22,848 bases of DNA from Acholeplasmataceae bacterium UBA5617. GTDB taxonomy: Bacteria > Bacillota_I > Bacilli_A > Acholeplasmatales > Acholeplasmataceae. A model generated the notes under the pieces. It was not told the origin of the DNA. It did no database searches and saw nothing but the letters and a program-made list of their open reading frames with translations. The position numbers and the translations under genes were made by a program. Position 1 is the stretch's first letter, and every line of letters starts with the position of its first letter. The stretch covers positions 1-22,848 of the forward strand of contig DIKN01000115.1 in NCBI GenBank assembly GCA_002424575.1, written 5' to 3'. This document shows positions 7,521 to 14,409 of the stretch, piece after piece.

Positions 7521-8584
7521 AGTGTTTCACCCATGAGTTGACGCTTTTGAAATTCGTTGATCAAAGGTTCAATGATTAAATCAATACGCCCTTCCATGAT
7601 AACATCTAAACGCTGTAGTGTGAGTCCGATACGGTGATCGGACACACGGTTTTGCGGGTAGTTATATGTTCTAATCTTTTCACTTCGTTCACCTCGACCG
7701 ACGAGTGCTTTACGTTCGGCACCCTCTTTTTCAAGTTGTTCTTGGAGAAACATATCATAGATACGCGCTTTAAGTAAACGATAGGCTTTATCCTTGTTTT
7801 CGTGTTGGCTCTTGCCTTCTTGACAGTCTACGACCATACCGGTTGGGATATGGGTTAAGCGAACAGCAGATTTTGTCGTGTTGACAGATTGTCCGCCGGG
7901 ACCCGACGAGTTGAAGGTATCAAAACGGATATCTTCCCATTTGACATCAACTTCAAGTTCTTCGGCTTCGGGCATGACGAGAACCGTTGCTGTTGAGGTG
8001 TGCACACGCCCCATCGATTCTGTTTCAGGGACACGCTGAACGCGATGAACGCCTGATTCATATTTTAAAAGGGAATAAACGAGTTTGCCTGATACCATGA
8101 ACTCTATCGATGTATATCCACCCATCGCACCTTCGGATGCAGATAGAATTTCGATCTTCCATCCTTTAGATTCGGCGTAGCGCGAATACATGCGAAATAG
8201 ATCTCCAGCAAAAATGTTACCTTCATCGCCACCCGCAGCTCCTTTAATTTCAACGATAACGTTTTTATCATCGTTAGGATCTTTGGGTAAAAGTAAAATC
8301 TTTAACTTTTCTTCGGTAGAAGATAACACATCACGTAGTGATGCAAGTTCCATTTTGGCCATTTCGACCAAATCTTCGTCGGTTTCAAGTTCCAAAAGCG
8401 ATTCGAGATCGCTGAGTTCTGTTTCTTTATTTTTATAAAAGCGGTACGCTTCAACAGCATCCTCTAATGAGCTGGATTCTTTAAGTAACTTTGTCATTTC
8501 CTTGACATCAAGCTTACCAGATCCTAATTTTTCTTGGATTTCGGTATACCGTTTTTCCATGATTGATAATCGATCAAACATCAT
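7517..8584 (-). CDS. prfA: Peptide chain release factor 1
   Basis: Terminates translation at UAA and UAG. The protein has the codon-reading PxT loop (RVPETESMG) and the peptidyl-hydrolysis motif GPGGQSVNTTKSAVRL, and ends about where other RF1 proteins do. The reading frame stays open to a TTG at 8680. I choose the ATG at 8584, which gives 355 residues, the family length, beginning MMFDRLSIMEKRY. GGGTGAT lies just before it, and a second ATG follows at 8581. The upstream extension has no ribosome binding site and contains a good promoter. Its own stop is TGA, a codon read by RF2, so an RF2 gene must exist elsewhere. Confidence 0.95.
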   Translation of the reverse strand: MMFDRLSIMEKRYTEIQEKLGSGKLDVKEMTKLLKESSSLEDAVEAYRFYKNKETELSDLESLLELETDEDLVEMAKMELASLRDVLSSTEEKLKILLLPKDPNDDKNVIVEIKGAAGGDEGNIFAGDLFRMYSRYAESKGWKIEILSASEGAMGGYTSIEFMVSGKLVYSLLKYESGVHRVQRVPETESMGRVHTSTATVLVMPEAEELEVDVKWEDIRFDTFNSSGPGGQSVNTTKSAVRLTHIPTGMVVDCQEGKSQHENKDKAYRLLKARIYDMFLQEQLEKEGAERKALVGRGERSEKIRTYNYPQNRVSDHRIGLTLQRLDVIMEGRIDLIIEPLINEFQKRQLMGETL

Positions 8585-8599
8585 ATCACCCGTTAAAAC

Positions 8600-8629
8600 A
8601 TCATACCATAAAAGCGGATATTTTTCCAA
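8600..8629 (-). promoter_or_regulatory. Promoter of prfA-prmC
   Basis: On the minus strand TTGGAA (8629-8624), an 18-base spacer and an extended -10 TGGTATGAT (8608-8600). The predicted RNA start near 8593 would leave a leader of only about ten bases before the prfA ATG. Confidence 0.6.
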
Positions 8630-8698
8630 TAAATCATGTGATTTCACCCATACTTTATCGAACATCAAGGCATAATCCAAGAGAAATTCAAAAAGATA

Positions 8699-8707
8699 TG
8701 TTAAAAT
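8699..8707 (+). promoter_or_regulatory. Extended -10 element of the dps promoter
   Basis: TGTTAAAAT on the plus strand lies about 30 bases before the dps start. There is no recognisable -35 hexamer. The surroundings are very AT-rich, but I could not identify a clear PerR or Fur box. Confidence 0.5.
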
Positions 8708-8738
8708 AGAATTGAAATAAAGAAAAGGAGTGAATCAC

Positions 8739-9173
8739 ATGGAAAAATTGTATCAGGTTTTAAACAAACAGGTTGCTAATTTCAGTGTACTTTTCACCAA
8801 GTTACACCATTTTCATTGGTATGTGAATGGTCCTCAGTTTTATCAACTCCACGCTAAATTTGAAGAGTTTTATGATGAAGTCAATGAACTTTATGACGCT
8901 TTTGCAGAACGCATCCTCATGATTGGGGGAGCGCCCGTTTCTAATCTTAAGGGATATCTCGCCATCACATCGCTAAAAGAAGCGAGTGGTACGGAAAGAC
9001 CTGAAGAAATGGTTAGACATATCTTAGATGACTTTAAGTTAATTGCAACCGAATTAAAAGAAGTTTTAAAGATTTCTCAAGATCTTGGTGATGAAGTCAC
9101 CGCAGATTTGATTATCCAAACCTTATCAAGTTTTGAAAAGCACATTTGGATGCTCAGCTTCACCCTTAAATAA
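8739..9173 (+). CDS. dps: Dps-family ferritin-like protein
   Basis: Dodecameric iron-storage and DNA-protecting protein that oxidises Fe2+ with peroxide and so limits hydroxyl radical formation. The ATG at 8739 follows AAAAGGAG; a GTG at 8730 lies inside that site and is rejected. The protein has 144 residues. The ferroxidase residues match the spacing in Listeria Dps: H26 (HWYVNGPQF), H38 (LHAKFEE), D53 and E57 (DAFAERIL). No Lys-rich DNA-binding tail is seen. It is the only plus-strand gene in the window, a single-gene unit with its own promoter and terminator between prfA and dnaB. Confidence 0.96.
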   Translation: MEKLYQVLNKQVANFSVLFTKLHHFHWYVNGPQFYQLHAKFEEFYDEVNELYDAFAERILMIGGAPVSNLKGYLAITSLKEASGTERPEEMVRHILDDFKLIATELKEVLKISQDLGDEVTADLIIQTLSSFEKHIWMLSFTLK

Positions 9174-9177
9174 CACG

Positions 9178-9202
9178 AAAGCCCTCGATTGAGGGCTTTT
9201 TT
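9178..9202 (+). terminator. Intrinsic terminator of dps
   Basis: Stem AAAGCCCTC-GATT-GAGGGCTTT followed by a T run, starting a few bases after the dps stop on the plus strand. Confidence 0.92.
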
Positions 9203-9206
9203 CATC

Positions 9207-9229
9207 AAAAAAGGGTGAATGCATCACCC
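9207..9229 (-). terminator. Intrinsic terminator of the gdpP-rplI-dnaB operon
   Basis: On the minus strand a short stem GGGTGA-TGCAT-TCACCC is followed by six Ts, nine bases after the dnaB stop. With the dps terminator next to it, it forms a back-to-back pair between convergent genes. Confidence 0.8.
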
Positions 9230-9237
9230 CATGAGAT

Positions 9238-10590
9238 TTAGTCTTTAAACGCTTCTTCTTCACGTTCTGATTGTGCAGTAAAGCGTGAGAATTCTGTATC
9301 AAAACGGTACTTGAGAATGACGCCTGCCATCCCTTGACGGTTTTTAGCGATGGAGAGTTCAACTTCACCCGTTTTATTTTCTGATTTTCGTTCGTAATAA
9401 TCTTCGCGATATAAGAACATCACGATATCGGCATCCTGTTCAATAGAACCTGATTCACGTAAGTCGGCGAGAAGAGGTCTTTTATCTTCTCTTTTTTCTA
9501 CTTCACGTGATAATTGAGAAAGTGCTAAAATGGGAACTTTGAGTTCTCTTGCCATCTGTTTGAGGGAACGTGAAATTTTTGCAACTTCTTCTTGACGGTT
9601 GCCTGAACGATCGTCACCTTTGATGAGTTGGAGATAGTCGATGACTACAAAATCCAATCTATTTTCTTGTGAGAGTTTTCTGCATTTCGCACGAATATCG
9701 GCAACCGATACGGTTGCTGAATCATCAAACATAATCTTTAGTCGTGCTAAAGATTGCATCCCACCTTCGAGAAATTGCCATTCACGGCTCGTCAAATGAC
9801 CGGTTTTAATCTTATTGTTTTCAATGTTCGATTCTGAGGATAACATACGTGCTGCAAGCTGTTCGTTACTCATTTCAAGTGAGAAAATGGCAACACCTGC
9901 TTGACCATCCTTGTTACGCTTCGCGACGTTAATCGCAAGGTTCATCGCAAATGCTGATTTACCCATCGATGGACGGGCTGCAAGAATGATGAGTTCTTCA
10001 GGTTGCAGACCTGCAGTCAATTGATCAAGATTACTAAATCCTGTACGGAGGCCGGTGATTCCACCTTTTTTATCGCGGTTTAATTCGGTCTTTTCTTTAA
10101 CTTCTCTGATCACTTCAGCGAGTTCAGCAAATGCGGATGTCTTTCTTTTTTGTGCCAGTGCGAAAATCGATTCTTCTGCGTATGTGACATAGTCACTTGC
10201 ATCCATCTCACCCTCATAACCCTTTTCAAGGATTTCTGAAGCTAAGCTAATCGTTTCGCGTTTTAATGCACTGTCTTTGACAAAATCGATGTAAGTCTCT
10301 AAATGGCGTGTTGAAGGAACCATTTCTGAAAGTTGAACGAGATACTTCATTCCTCCAACTTTAGCTAACAGCTGTTGCGCTTCGAGTTTAGCTGCGACCG
10401 ACGAGTAGTCAATTTTCATGTTGTCGGCTTGAAGATCCTTCATCGCTTGAAAGATCAGTTGGTGTCCCTGATCAAAGAAGTCTTCGTTATTCAATTGGTC
10501 CATCACGGAAAGAACTTCTTTGGGGTCGAGAAAAATCGCACCCAAAACATTCATCTCCGCATCCTGATGGTGCGGTAAACTCTTGGCCAT
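9238..10590 (-). CDS. dnaB: Replicative DNA helicase DnaB (DnaC of Bacillus)
   Basis: Hexameric 5'-3' helicase that unwinds DNA at the replication fork. The 450-residue protein starts with the N-terminal primase-binding domain (PHHQDAEMNVLGAIFLDP). The RecA-like motor follows, with Walker A AARPSMGKSAFAMNLA, Walker B FVVIDYLQLIKGD and the QLSREVEKREDKRPLLADL block. The ATG at 10590 follows GTAGGA, which overlaps the stop of the gdpP-rplI gene; a TTG at 10596 is the less likely start. The order gdpP-rplI-dnaB is the same as in Bacillus. No intein is present in the Walker A region, where such insertions are common. Confidence 0.97.
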   Translation of the reverse strand: MAKSLPHHQDAEMNVLGAIFLDPKEVLSVMDQLNNEDFFDQGHQLIFQAMKDLQADNMKIDYSSVAAKLEAQQLLAKVGGMKYLVQLSEMVPSTRHLETYIDFVKDSALKRETISLASEILEKGYEGEMDASDYVTYAEESIFALAQKRKTSAFAELAEVIREVKEKTELNRDKKGGITGLRTGFSNLDQLTAGLQPEELIILAARPSMGKSAFAMNLAINVAKRNKDGQAGVAIFSLEMSNEQLAARMLSSESNIENNKIKTGHLTSREWQFLEGGMQSLARLKIMFDDSATVSVADIRAKCRKLSQENRLDFVVIDYLQLIKGDDRSGNRQEEVAKISRSLKQMARELKVPILALSQLSREVEKREDKRPLLADLRESGSIEQDADIVMFLYREDYYERKSENKTGEVELSIAKNRQGMAGVILKYRFDTEFSRFTAQSEREEEAFKD

Positions 10591-10599
10591 AGTCAAATC

Positions 10600-11043
10600 C
10601 TACTTTTCAACGATATGTACTTCAAAAATGGCTTTAATATCTTTGTGCAGTTGAACGGTCGCTGTATAGATTCCAACAGAGTTAATCTCTGATGATAATT
10701 CTACTTTTTTCTTATCGATCATGATATGATGTGCTCCTTCAAAGGCTTCAACGATTTGTTTCGTCGTCACAGCACCAAAGAGTTTACCATCTTGTCCGAT
10801 TTGAATACCCAATGTCACTTTTTTACCATCGATCTCAGATTTCAATTTTTTCATCAGATCAATATGACGTTGTTGAGCTTGAAAAGCTTCTTCCTTAGCT
10901 TTATTGAGTGCAGCGATATTTTCTTCATTGGCAATAAGTGCTTTTTTCTGAGTGACCAGGAATTGACCAAAACCGGATGCTACTTCAATGACATCATCCT
11001 TCTTGCCTTTTCCTTTCACATCTTCGAGTAAAATAACTTTCAC
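10600..11043 (-). CDS. rplI: Ribosomal protein L9, possible internal start within the fusion gene
   Basis: L9 binds 23S rRNA domain V near the L1 stalk and influences frame maintenance. A GTG at 11043 lies exactly where ordinary L9 proteins begin (MKVILLEDVKGKGKK). It is five bases after GGAGGAGGAG, one of the best ribosome binding sites in the window. Starting here gives 147 residues, the usual L9 length, with the N-terminal RNA-binding domain, the long connecting helix and the C-terminal domain all present. The sequence shows a good internal initiation site; that free L9 is made is inference. If it is not, every L9 in the cell would be tethered to the membrane by GdpP. Confidence 0.6.
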   Translation of the reverse strand: MKVILLEDVKGKGKKDDVIEVASGFGQFLVTQKKALIANEENIAALNKAKEEAFQAQQRHIDLMKKLKSEIDGKKVTLGIQIGQDGKLFGAVTTKQIVEAFEGAHHIMIDKKKVELSSEINSVGIYTATVQLHKDIKAIFEVHIVEK

Positions 11044-13032
11044 TTTTTCTCCTCCTCCACTATACTCGAGTTCGAGATAGGTCTTTAATTGTTGATAAAC
11101 TTCTGCAACCGATTGGCCTTTGACCTGTGCGGCTGCACTGTTGAGATGGCCGCCACCACCGATGGCTTCCATTAAGATTTGAACGTTAACTTGTTGATAA
11201 GATCGTGCTGAAACACCAACTGTATCATTACCTAAACGGCAGATCATGAATGCAGCATCAATATCATTGATCGATAGTAATGCTTCAGCAACCTGTGCGA
11301 GTAAAATTCGGTCATCATAAACTTCTGAAGTGACGACAAACGCGAATCGTTCTAAAAAGATTTCAACCTTATCGAGTAACCGATTGATTTCGAGTGTTCG
11401 GATTAAATCACGTCTTAGCCATAATTTAGCTTCGGTGATATCAGCACCCATGTCTTTGAGTTTGGATGCGACTTCAAACGTTCGTGAACCTGTCCGATAT
11501 GAAAAATTGTTGGTATCCACGATGACACCACCATACATGATCGTCGCTTCAAGTGGTGAGATTTTGATTTCGCTTTCCATGTAGAAGTTTAAGAGTTCCA
11601 TCACCAATTCAATCGTCGATGATGCATAGGGTTCAATGAATGAGAAGTCTGCATCAAATGACTCTTCTCCCACACGGTGATGGTCAATGATGATTAATTT
11701 TTGTGCTTTCTCAAGAACTTCTGGAGACATCACAATTCTAGGCGATTGTGAATCGACGACTACAAGTAAACTATTTTCATTCATCTGACGGATAGCTTCT
11801 TCGGGTAAAACACAATTTTCCATGAAACTGGGCATCGTTTCTTTGATAATCCCCAGAATTTTTTGCGCGGTTAAATCGAGTTTGGGCTCTTCTATAATCA
11901 GCAGTGCAGGTTTCTTACTTGCTTTAGCCATATGCATGACCGCAATCATCGACCCGAACGCATCCAAATCGGACTGATTATGACCCATGATGATGACGTT
12001 TTGTGATTTATCGATAAAGTCACGAATGGTTTGTGCATTAATTCTTACACTGACACGCGAACTTTTCGCCGATGCATCATTTTTTGCACCAAAATATTGA
12101 ATCTTTTGATCTTGGATGTTGACGACGACTTGGTCACCCCCACGTTTTTCAGCAAGTTCAATCGCATTTTGTGCATAAATCCCTAATTCTTCATAATCGA
12201 CATCCCATGAAGCAATCCCCATCGAGATGGAGATACGGACTTGATTTTGTGTCGAAATTTGTCTAACTTTATCTAAGATTTCAAATTTATCTTGAATCAT
12301 TAAATTGAGCTGTTTACGGTAAAGAATGACAACGAGACGTTCATCATCATATGGTTTTAAAAAGCCATCATATTTATTTGCCCAGTCTGCAATAGCCGCT
12401 AAGTATTCACCCTTCATGGAGGATTGCTCGAGCACATCGAGTGAAGCCAAGGCTTCGTCAAGATTATCTAAATAAATAATGCCTAAAGCGGGTAGATGAT
12501 CTTGATAGCGCTGTTTAACCGTTTCACGTTCAGTCACATTAAACAGATAGAAAAATTTAAATTCTGGGCGATAAATCACATCAAACGTTTCATTTTTCAC
12601 TTGGATCATGAAATTGACTTTGTTGTTCATCGCAAGCATATGTAACTGTGGATGCACATCTTTCAGTGATTTCCCTGTGATTTTCGGATCAAAAATGGTT
12701 TTCGCGTGGGGGTTTGCCCATTTGATTTCAAAGTCATCATCGAGGGCAATAATACCGATTGGAAGTTCATTAAAGACTTCGTCACCGACTTGATTGACGT
12801 GGTACGATAATTTTGTCCACATCGATAACCGATTTTGTAAGGTTTTCACTTTTTGGCGGTTTTGGATGCTGATAAAAAGGGAAAGCATCACAAAAACAAA
12901 GATGGTGCTACCGATTAAAAGTAATAATCTGAATAGCTCCGGTCCTGTTTGTACTCTTAAATAAGGGATATAAAGATAGACACTGATTATGAAGACGATC
13001 AGTGCGACACTTAAAAATAGCCACCTTTTCAT
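10600..13032 (-). CDS. GdpP-type c-di-AMP phosphodiesterase fused to ribosomal protein L9
   Basis: One uninterrupted frame of 810 residues from ATG 13032 (GGGTGA upstream; a GTG at 13044 is inside that site). The first 660 residues are GdpP-like. They hold two N-terminal membrane helices (about 4-54), a PAS-like domain (about 85-165), a degenerate GGDEF domain in which the motif reads DDERL (about 229-233), and a DHH-DHHA1 phosphoesterase. The DHH part has MGHNQSDLDAFGS, VVVDSQ, IIIDHH, VDTNNF and, near 625, GGGGH. GdpP proteins hydrolyse c-di-AMP to pApA. After the linker SGGGEK the last 148 residues are a full L9, beginning KVILLEDVKGKGKKDD. GdpP and L9 are neighbouring genes in Bacillus, so the fusion probably arose by loss of the gap between them. 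It may be a lineage trait of acholeplasmas. Confidence 0.95.
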   Translation of the reverse strand: MKRWLFLSVALIVFIISVYLYIPYLRVQTGPELFRLLLLIGSTIFVFVMLSLFISIQNRQKVKTLQNRLSMWTKLSYHVNQVGDEVFNELPIGIIALDDDFEIKWANPHAKTIFDPKITGKSLKDVHPQLHMLAMNNKVNFMIQVKNETFDVIYRPEFKFFYLFNVTERETVKQRYQDHLPALGIIYLDNLDEALASLDVLEQSSMKGEYLAAIADWANKYDGFLKPYDDERLVVILYRKQLNLMIQDKFEILDKVRQISTQNQVRISISMGIASWDVDYEELGIYAQNAIELAEKRGGDQVVVNIQDQKIQYFGAKNDASAKSSRVSVRINAQTIRDFIDKSQNVIIMGHNQSDLDAFGSMIAVMHMAKASKKPALLIIEEPKLDLTAQKILGIIKETMPSFMENCVLPEEAIRQMNENSLLVVVDSQSPRIVMSPEVLEKAQKLIIIDHHRVGEESFDADFSFIEPYASSTIELVMELLNFYMESEIKISPLEATIMYGGVIVDTNNFSYRTGSRTFEVASKLKDMGADITEAKLWLRRDLIRTLEINRLLDKVEIFLERFAFVVTSEVYDDRILLAQVAEALLSINDIDAAFMICRLGNDTVGVSARSYQQVNVQILMEAIGGGGHLNSAAAQVKGQSVAEVYQQLKTYLELEYSGGGEKVKVILLEDVKGKGKKDDVIEVASGFGQFLVTQKKALIANEENIAALNKAKEEAFQAQQRHIDLMKKLKSEIDGKKVTLGIQIGQDGKLFGAVTTKQIVEAFEGAHHIMIDKKKVELSSEINSVGIYTATVQLHKDIKAIFEVHIVEK
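11049..11058 (-). promoter_or_regulatory. Internal Shine-Dalgarno sequence at the GdpP-L9 junction
   Basis: GGAGGAGGAG on the minus strand, five As before a GTG. In the fusion frame the same bases encode the Gly-Gly-Gly of the linker. The match to the anti-Shine-Dalgarno sequence is longer than at most gene starts here. Confidence 0.7.
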
Positions 13033-13053
13033 CGGTTCACCCACTTTAAAGAT

Positions 13054-13100
13054 ATTATATCACGAGCCATGACTTGTGATAAAGATTAAATCTTTAATCT
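13054..13100 (-). promoter_or_regulatory. Promoter of gdpP-rplI-dnaB with an 18-base inverted repeat
   Basis: On the minus strand: TTATCA (13082-13077), a 17-base spacer and extended -10 TGATATAAT (13062-13054). Directly upstream of the -35 lies AGATTAAA-GA-TTTAATCT (13100-13083), two perfect 8-base arms, a candidate regulator site. Confidence 0.65.
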
Positions 13101-13116
13101 GATAAAATTTGTCGAC

Positions 13117-13145
13117 AAAAAAACCCATACGGATATGGGTTTTTG
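13117..13145 (-). terminator. Intrinsic terminator of rpsF-ssb-rpsR
   Basis: On the minus strand the stem AAAACCCATA-TCCG-TATGGGTTTT is followed by further Ts, just after the rpsR stop. Confidence 0.9.
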
Positions 13146-13149
13146 GGAT

Positions 13150-13389
13150 TTAGTCTTTGACGAATGGTAGTAATGCCATATGGCGTGCACGCTTGATCGC
13201 GGTTGCGAGTGGGCGTTGCCATTTTGCAGAAGTACCGGTGACGCGTCTTGGTAAAATCTTACCGCGATCGGTAATGAAACGCTTGAGAAGCTCGACATCT
13301 TTAAAATCGATGTGTTCAACTTTATTTTGTGTAAAGTAGCAAACCTTCCGACGTTTTTTAAAACCGCCACGTTTGTTATTCTGTTGCAT
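13150..13389 (-). CDS. rpsR: Ribosomal protein S18
   Basis: Small-subunit protein that binds 16S rRNA as a pair with S6 in the platform. The 79-residue length is normal. The basic N-terminus (KRGGFKKRRKVCYF) and the conserved KILPRRVTGTSAKWQRPLATAIKRARHMALLP core, from about residue 43 to the end, are clear. The ATG follows AAGGAGG, twelve bases after the ssb stop. It ends the rpsF-ssb-rpsR operon, the same order as in Bacillus, so S6 and S18 can be made in equal amounts with SSB between them. Confidence 0.97.
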   Translation of the reverse strand: MQQNNKRGGFKKRRKVCYFTQNKVEHIDFKDVELLKRFITDRGKILPRRVTGTSAKWQRPLATAIKRARHMALLPFVKD

Positions 13390-13401
13390 GCTGTATCCTC
13401 C

Positions 13402-13824
13402 TTAGAATGGTAGATCTTCCTCTGCAGCGAGTTGTTTACTGGTTTCGTAGAACTCATCGTTATCTGCAGCTGTGGGTTCGCCACGAGAAGGTTGTTCGGT
13501 CTGTTCACCCTTGGATTCAAGGAATTGAACGGAATCACAGACAACTTCTGTGACATAACGTGTGCCATTTTCCGCTTCATACTGACGCGTTTGAATGCGG
13601 CCTTCGACACCTAGTAATGCACCTTTCTTCACGAAACGTGCTAAATTTTCTGCTTGCTTACGCCAAACGACACATTGGATGAAATCCGCTTGTCGTTCAC
13701 CGGATTGATCGGCGAACTGTCTGTTGACTGCAAGCGTAAAGGTGACAACGGGAATATTCGACTGGGTCGTTTTGACTTCTGGGTCTTTCGTGATACGTCC
13801 GACCAGAATGACACGATTCATCAT
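13402..13824 (-). CDS. ssb: Single-stranded DNA-binding protein
   Basis: Coats single-stranded DNA at replication forks and during repair. The OB fold occupies about residues 1-105, with the usual MNRVILVGRITKDPE start and the FIQCVVWRKQAENLARFVKKG block. A short low-complexity linker follows, and the acidic tip EEDLPF at the end is the docking point for SSB partner proteins. The 140-residue length is slightly short because of the short linker. The tandem ATG at 13824 is one base after the rpsF stop, with AAGGAAGG inside rpsF. The neighbours on both sides are ribosomal, as in other Bacillota. Confidence 0.97.
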   Translation of the reverse strand: MMNRVILVGRITKDPEVKTTQSNIPVVTFTLAVNRQFADQSGERQADFIQCVVWRKQAENLARFVKKGALLGVEGRIQTRQYEAENGTRYVTEVVCDSVQFLESKGEQTEQPSRGEPTAADNDEFYETSKQLAAEEDLPF

Positions 13825-13825
13825 G

Positions 13826-14113
13826 TTATTCGCCTTCCTTTACAACGATGTAGCGAATGACTTCTTCGGTGATTCGCACAACACGGTTAAATTCAGCAAT
13901 CGCTTCTGGAGTTGCTTGAACAAGTAACCACACGTAATAGCCTTTTTTATGATGCTCAATCTCGTAAGCTAAATCTTTTAGCCCCAACTCTTTGAGCTCA
14001 ACAACTTGGCTATTGTAATTAACGAAGATTTCGTTAAAGTGGTTCACAATTTGCTTGATGTTCTCGCTTTCTACAGTTGGACGGATGATATACATAATTT
14101 CGTACTTTTTCAT
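13826..14113 (-). CDS. rpsF: Ribosomal protein S6
   Basis: Small-subunit protein that pairs with S18. The ATG at 14113 follows AAAAGGAGG with six bases between; a GTG at 14122 is inside that site. The 95-residue product begins MKKYEIMYIIRPTVE and contains the conserved LAYEIEHHKKGYYVWLLVQA core. It is the first gene of its operon, behind a strong extended -10 promoter and a leader of about 54 bases that can fold. Confidence 0.97.
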   Translation of the reverse strand: MKKYEIMYIIRPTVESENIKQIVNHFNEIFVNYNSQVVELKELGLKDLAYEIEHHKKGYYVWLLVQATPEAIAEFNRVVRITEEVIRYIVVKEGE

Positions 14114-14120
14114 CTGTTCC

Positions 14121-14165
14121 ACCTCCTTTTGGTCTATGGTCTTTATAAGACAAGGAATATCTTAT
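14121..14165 (-). promoter_or_regulatory. Possible structured leader of rpsF with pairing to the ribosome binding site
   Basis: In the leader RNA a 6-base-pair hairpin (AUAAGA / UCUUAU, 14165-14145) has a 9-base loop containing UUCCUU (14157-14152). This is complementary to AAGGAG in the rpsF ribosome binding site at 14130-14122. The arrangement could form a pseudoknot that hides the start. S6:S18 leader regulation is known in other bacteria; I could not match its published consensus from memory. Confidence 0.35.
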
Positions 14166-14173
14166 GCCGTATT

Positions 14174-14202
14174 ATTATAACATAACGAAAGATGTAATAC
14201 AA
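14174..14202 (-). promoter_or_regulatory. Promoter of rpsF-ssb-rpsR
   Basis: On the minus strand TTGTAT (14202-14197), a 17-base spacer and the extended -10 TGTTATAAT (14182-14174). Confidence 0.8.
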
Positions 14203-14372
14203 GGATATTTCATGCTTAAATCATCATTTTGAGTGGCTTTTTTTTGGATCAAACTTTGATGCTTGATCATGATAATGTGGATGTATTGAGCGTTTTTTGT
14301 TGATGAAATGATGGTGAATACAATCCATCATATCATGTTTATATCATAAGTAGATGATGGTTTTATGAAGCC
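14203..14372. other. Non-coding spacer between the pncC terminator and the rpsF promoter
   Basis: About 170 bases, rich in ATCAT/ATGAT words and T or A runs, with no supported gene. A 35-codon minus-strand frame (14331-14224, His-rich) has no ribosome binding site. I see no tRNA or clear RNA fold. Confidence 0.5.
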
Positions 14373-14401
14373 AAAAACACCACCTCATCGGTGATGTTTT
14401 T
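14373..14401 (-). terminator. Intrinsic terminator of tatD-htrA-pncC
   Basis: On the minus strand a 12-base-pair stem AAAAACATCACC / GGTGGTGTTTTT with one G-U pair and a 5-base loop, eight bases after the pncC stop. The Ts are part of the second arm. Confidence 0.85.
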
Positions 14402-14409
14402 ATCCATAC

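Noticed and set aside
8679..8720. PerR or Fur box before dps
   Set aside because: AT-rich with short inverted words, but no good match to either consensus.
13003..13044. GTG at 13044 as the start of the GdpP-L9 gene
   Set aside because: It lies within the GGGTGA site that serves the ATG at 13032.
13086..13610. Open frame of 174 codons on the minus strand across ssb and rpsR
   Set aside because: It lies in another frame of two certain genes and crosses a terminator; its protein has no recognisable feature.
14224..14331. Minus-strand frame of 35 codons, His-rich, in the spacer before rpsF
   Set aside because: No ribosome binding site, odd composition, and the region is otherwise repetitive and AT-rich.
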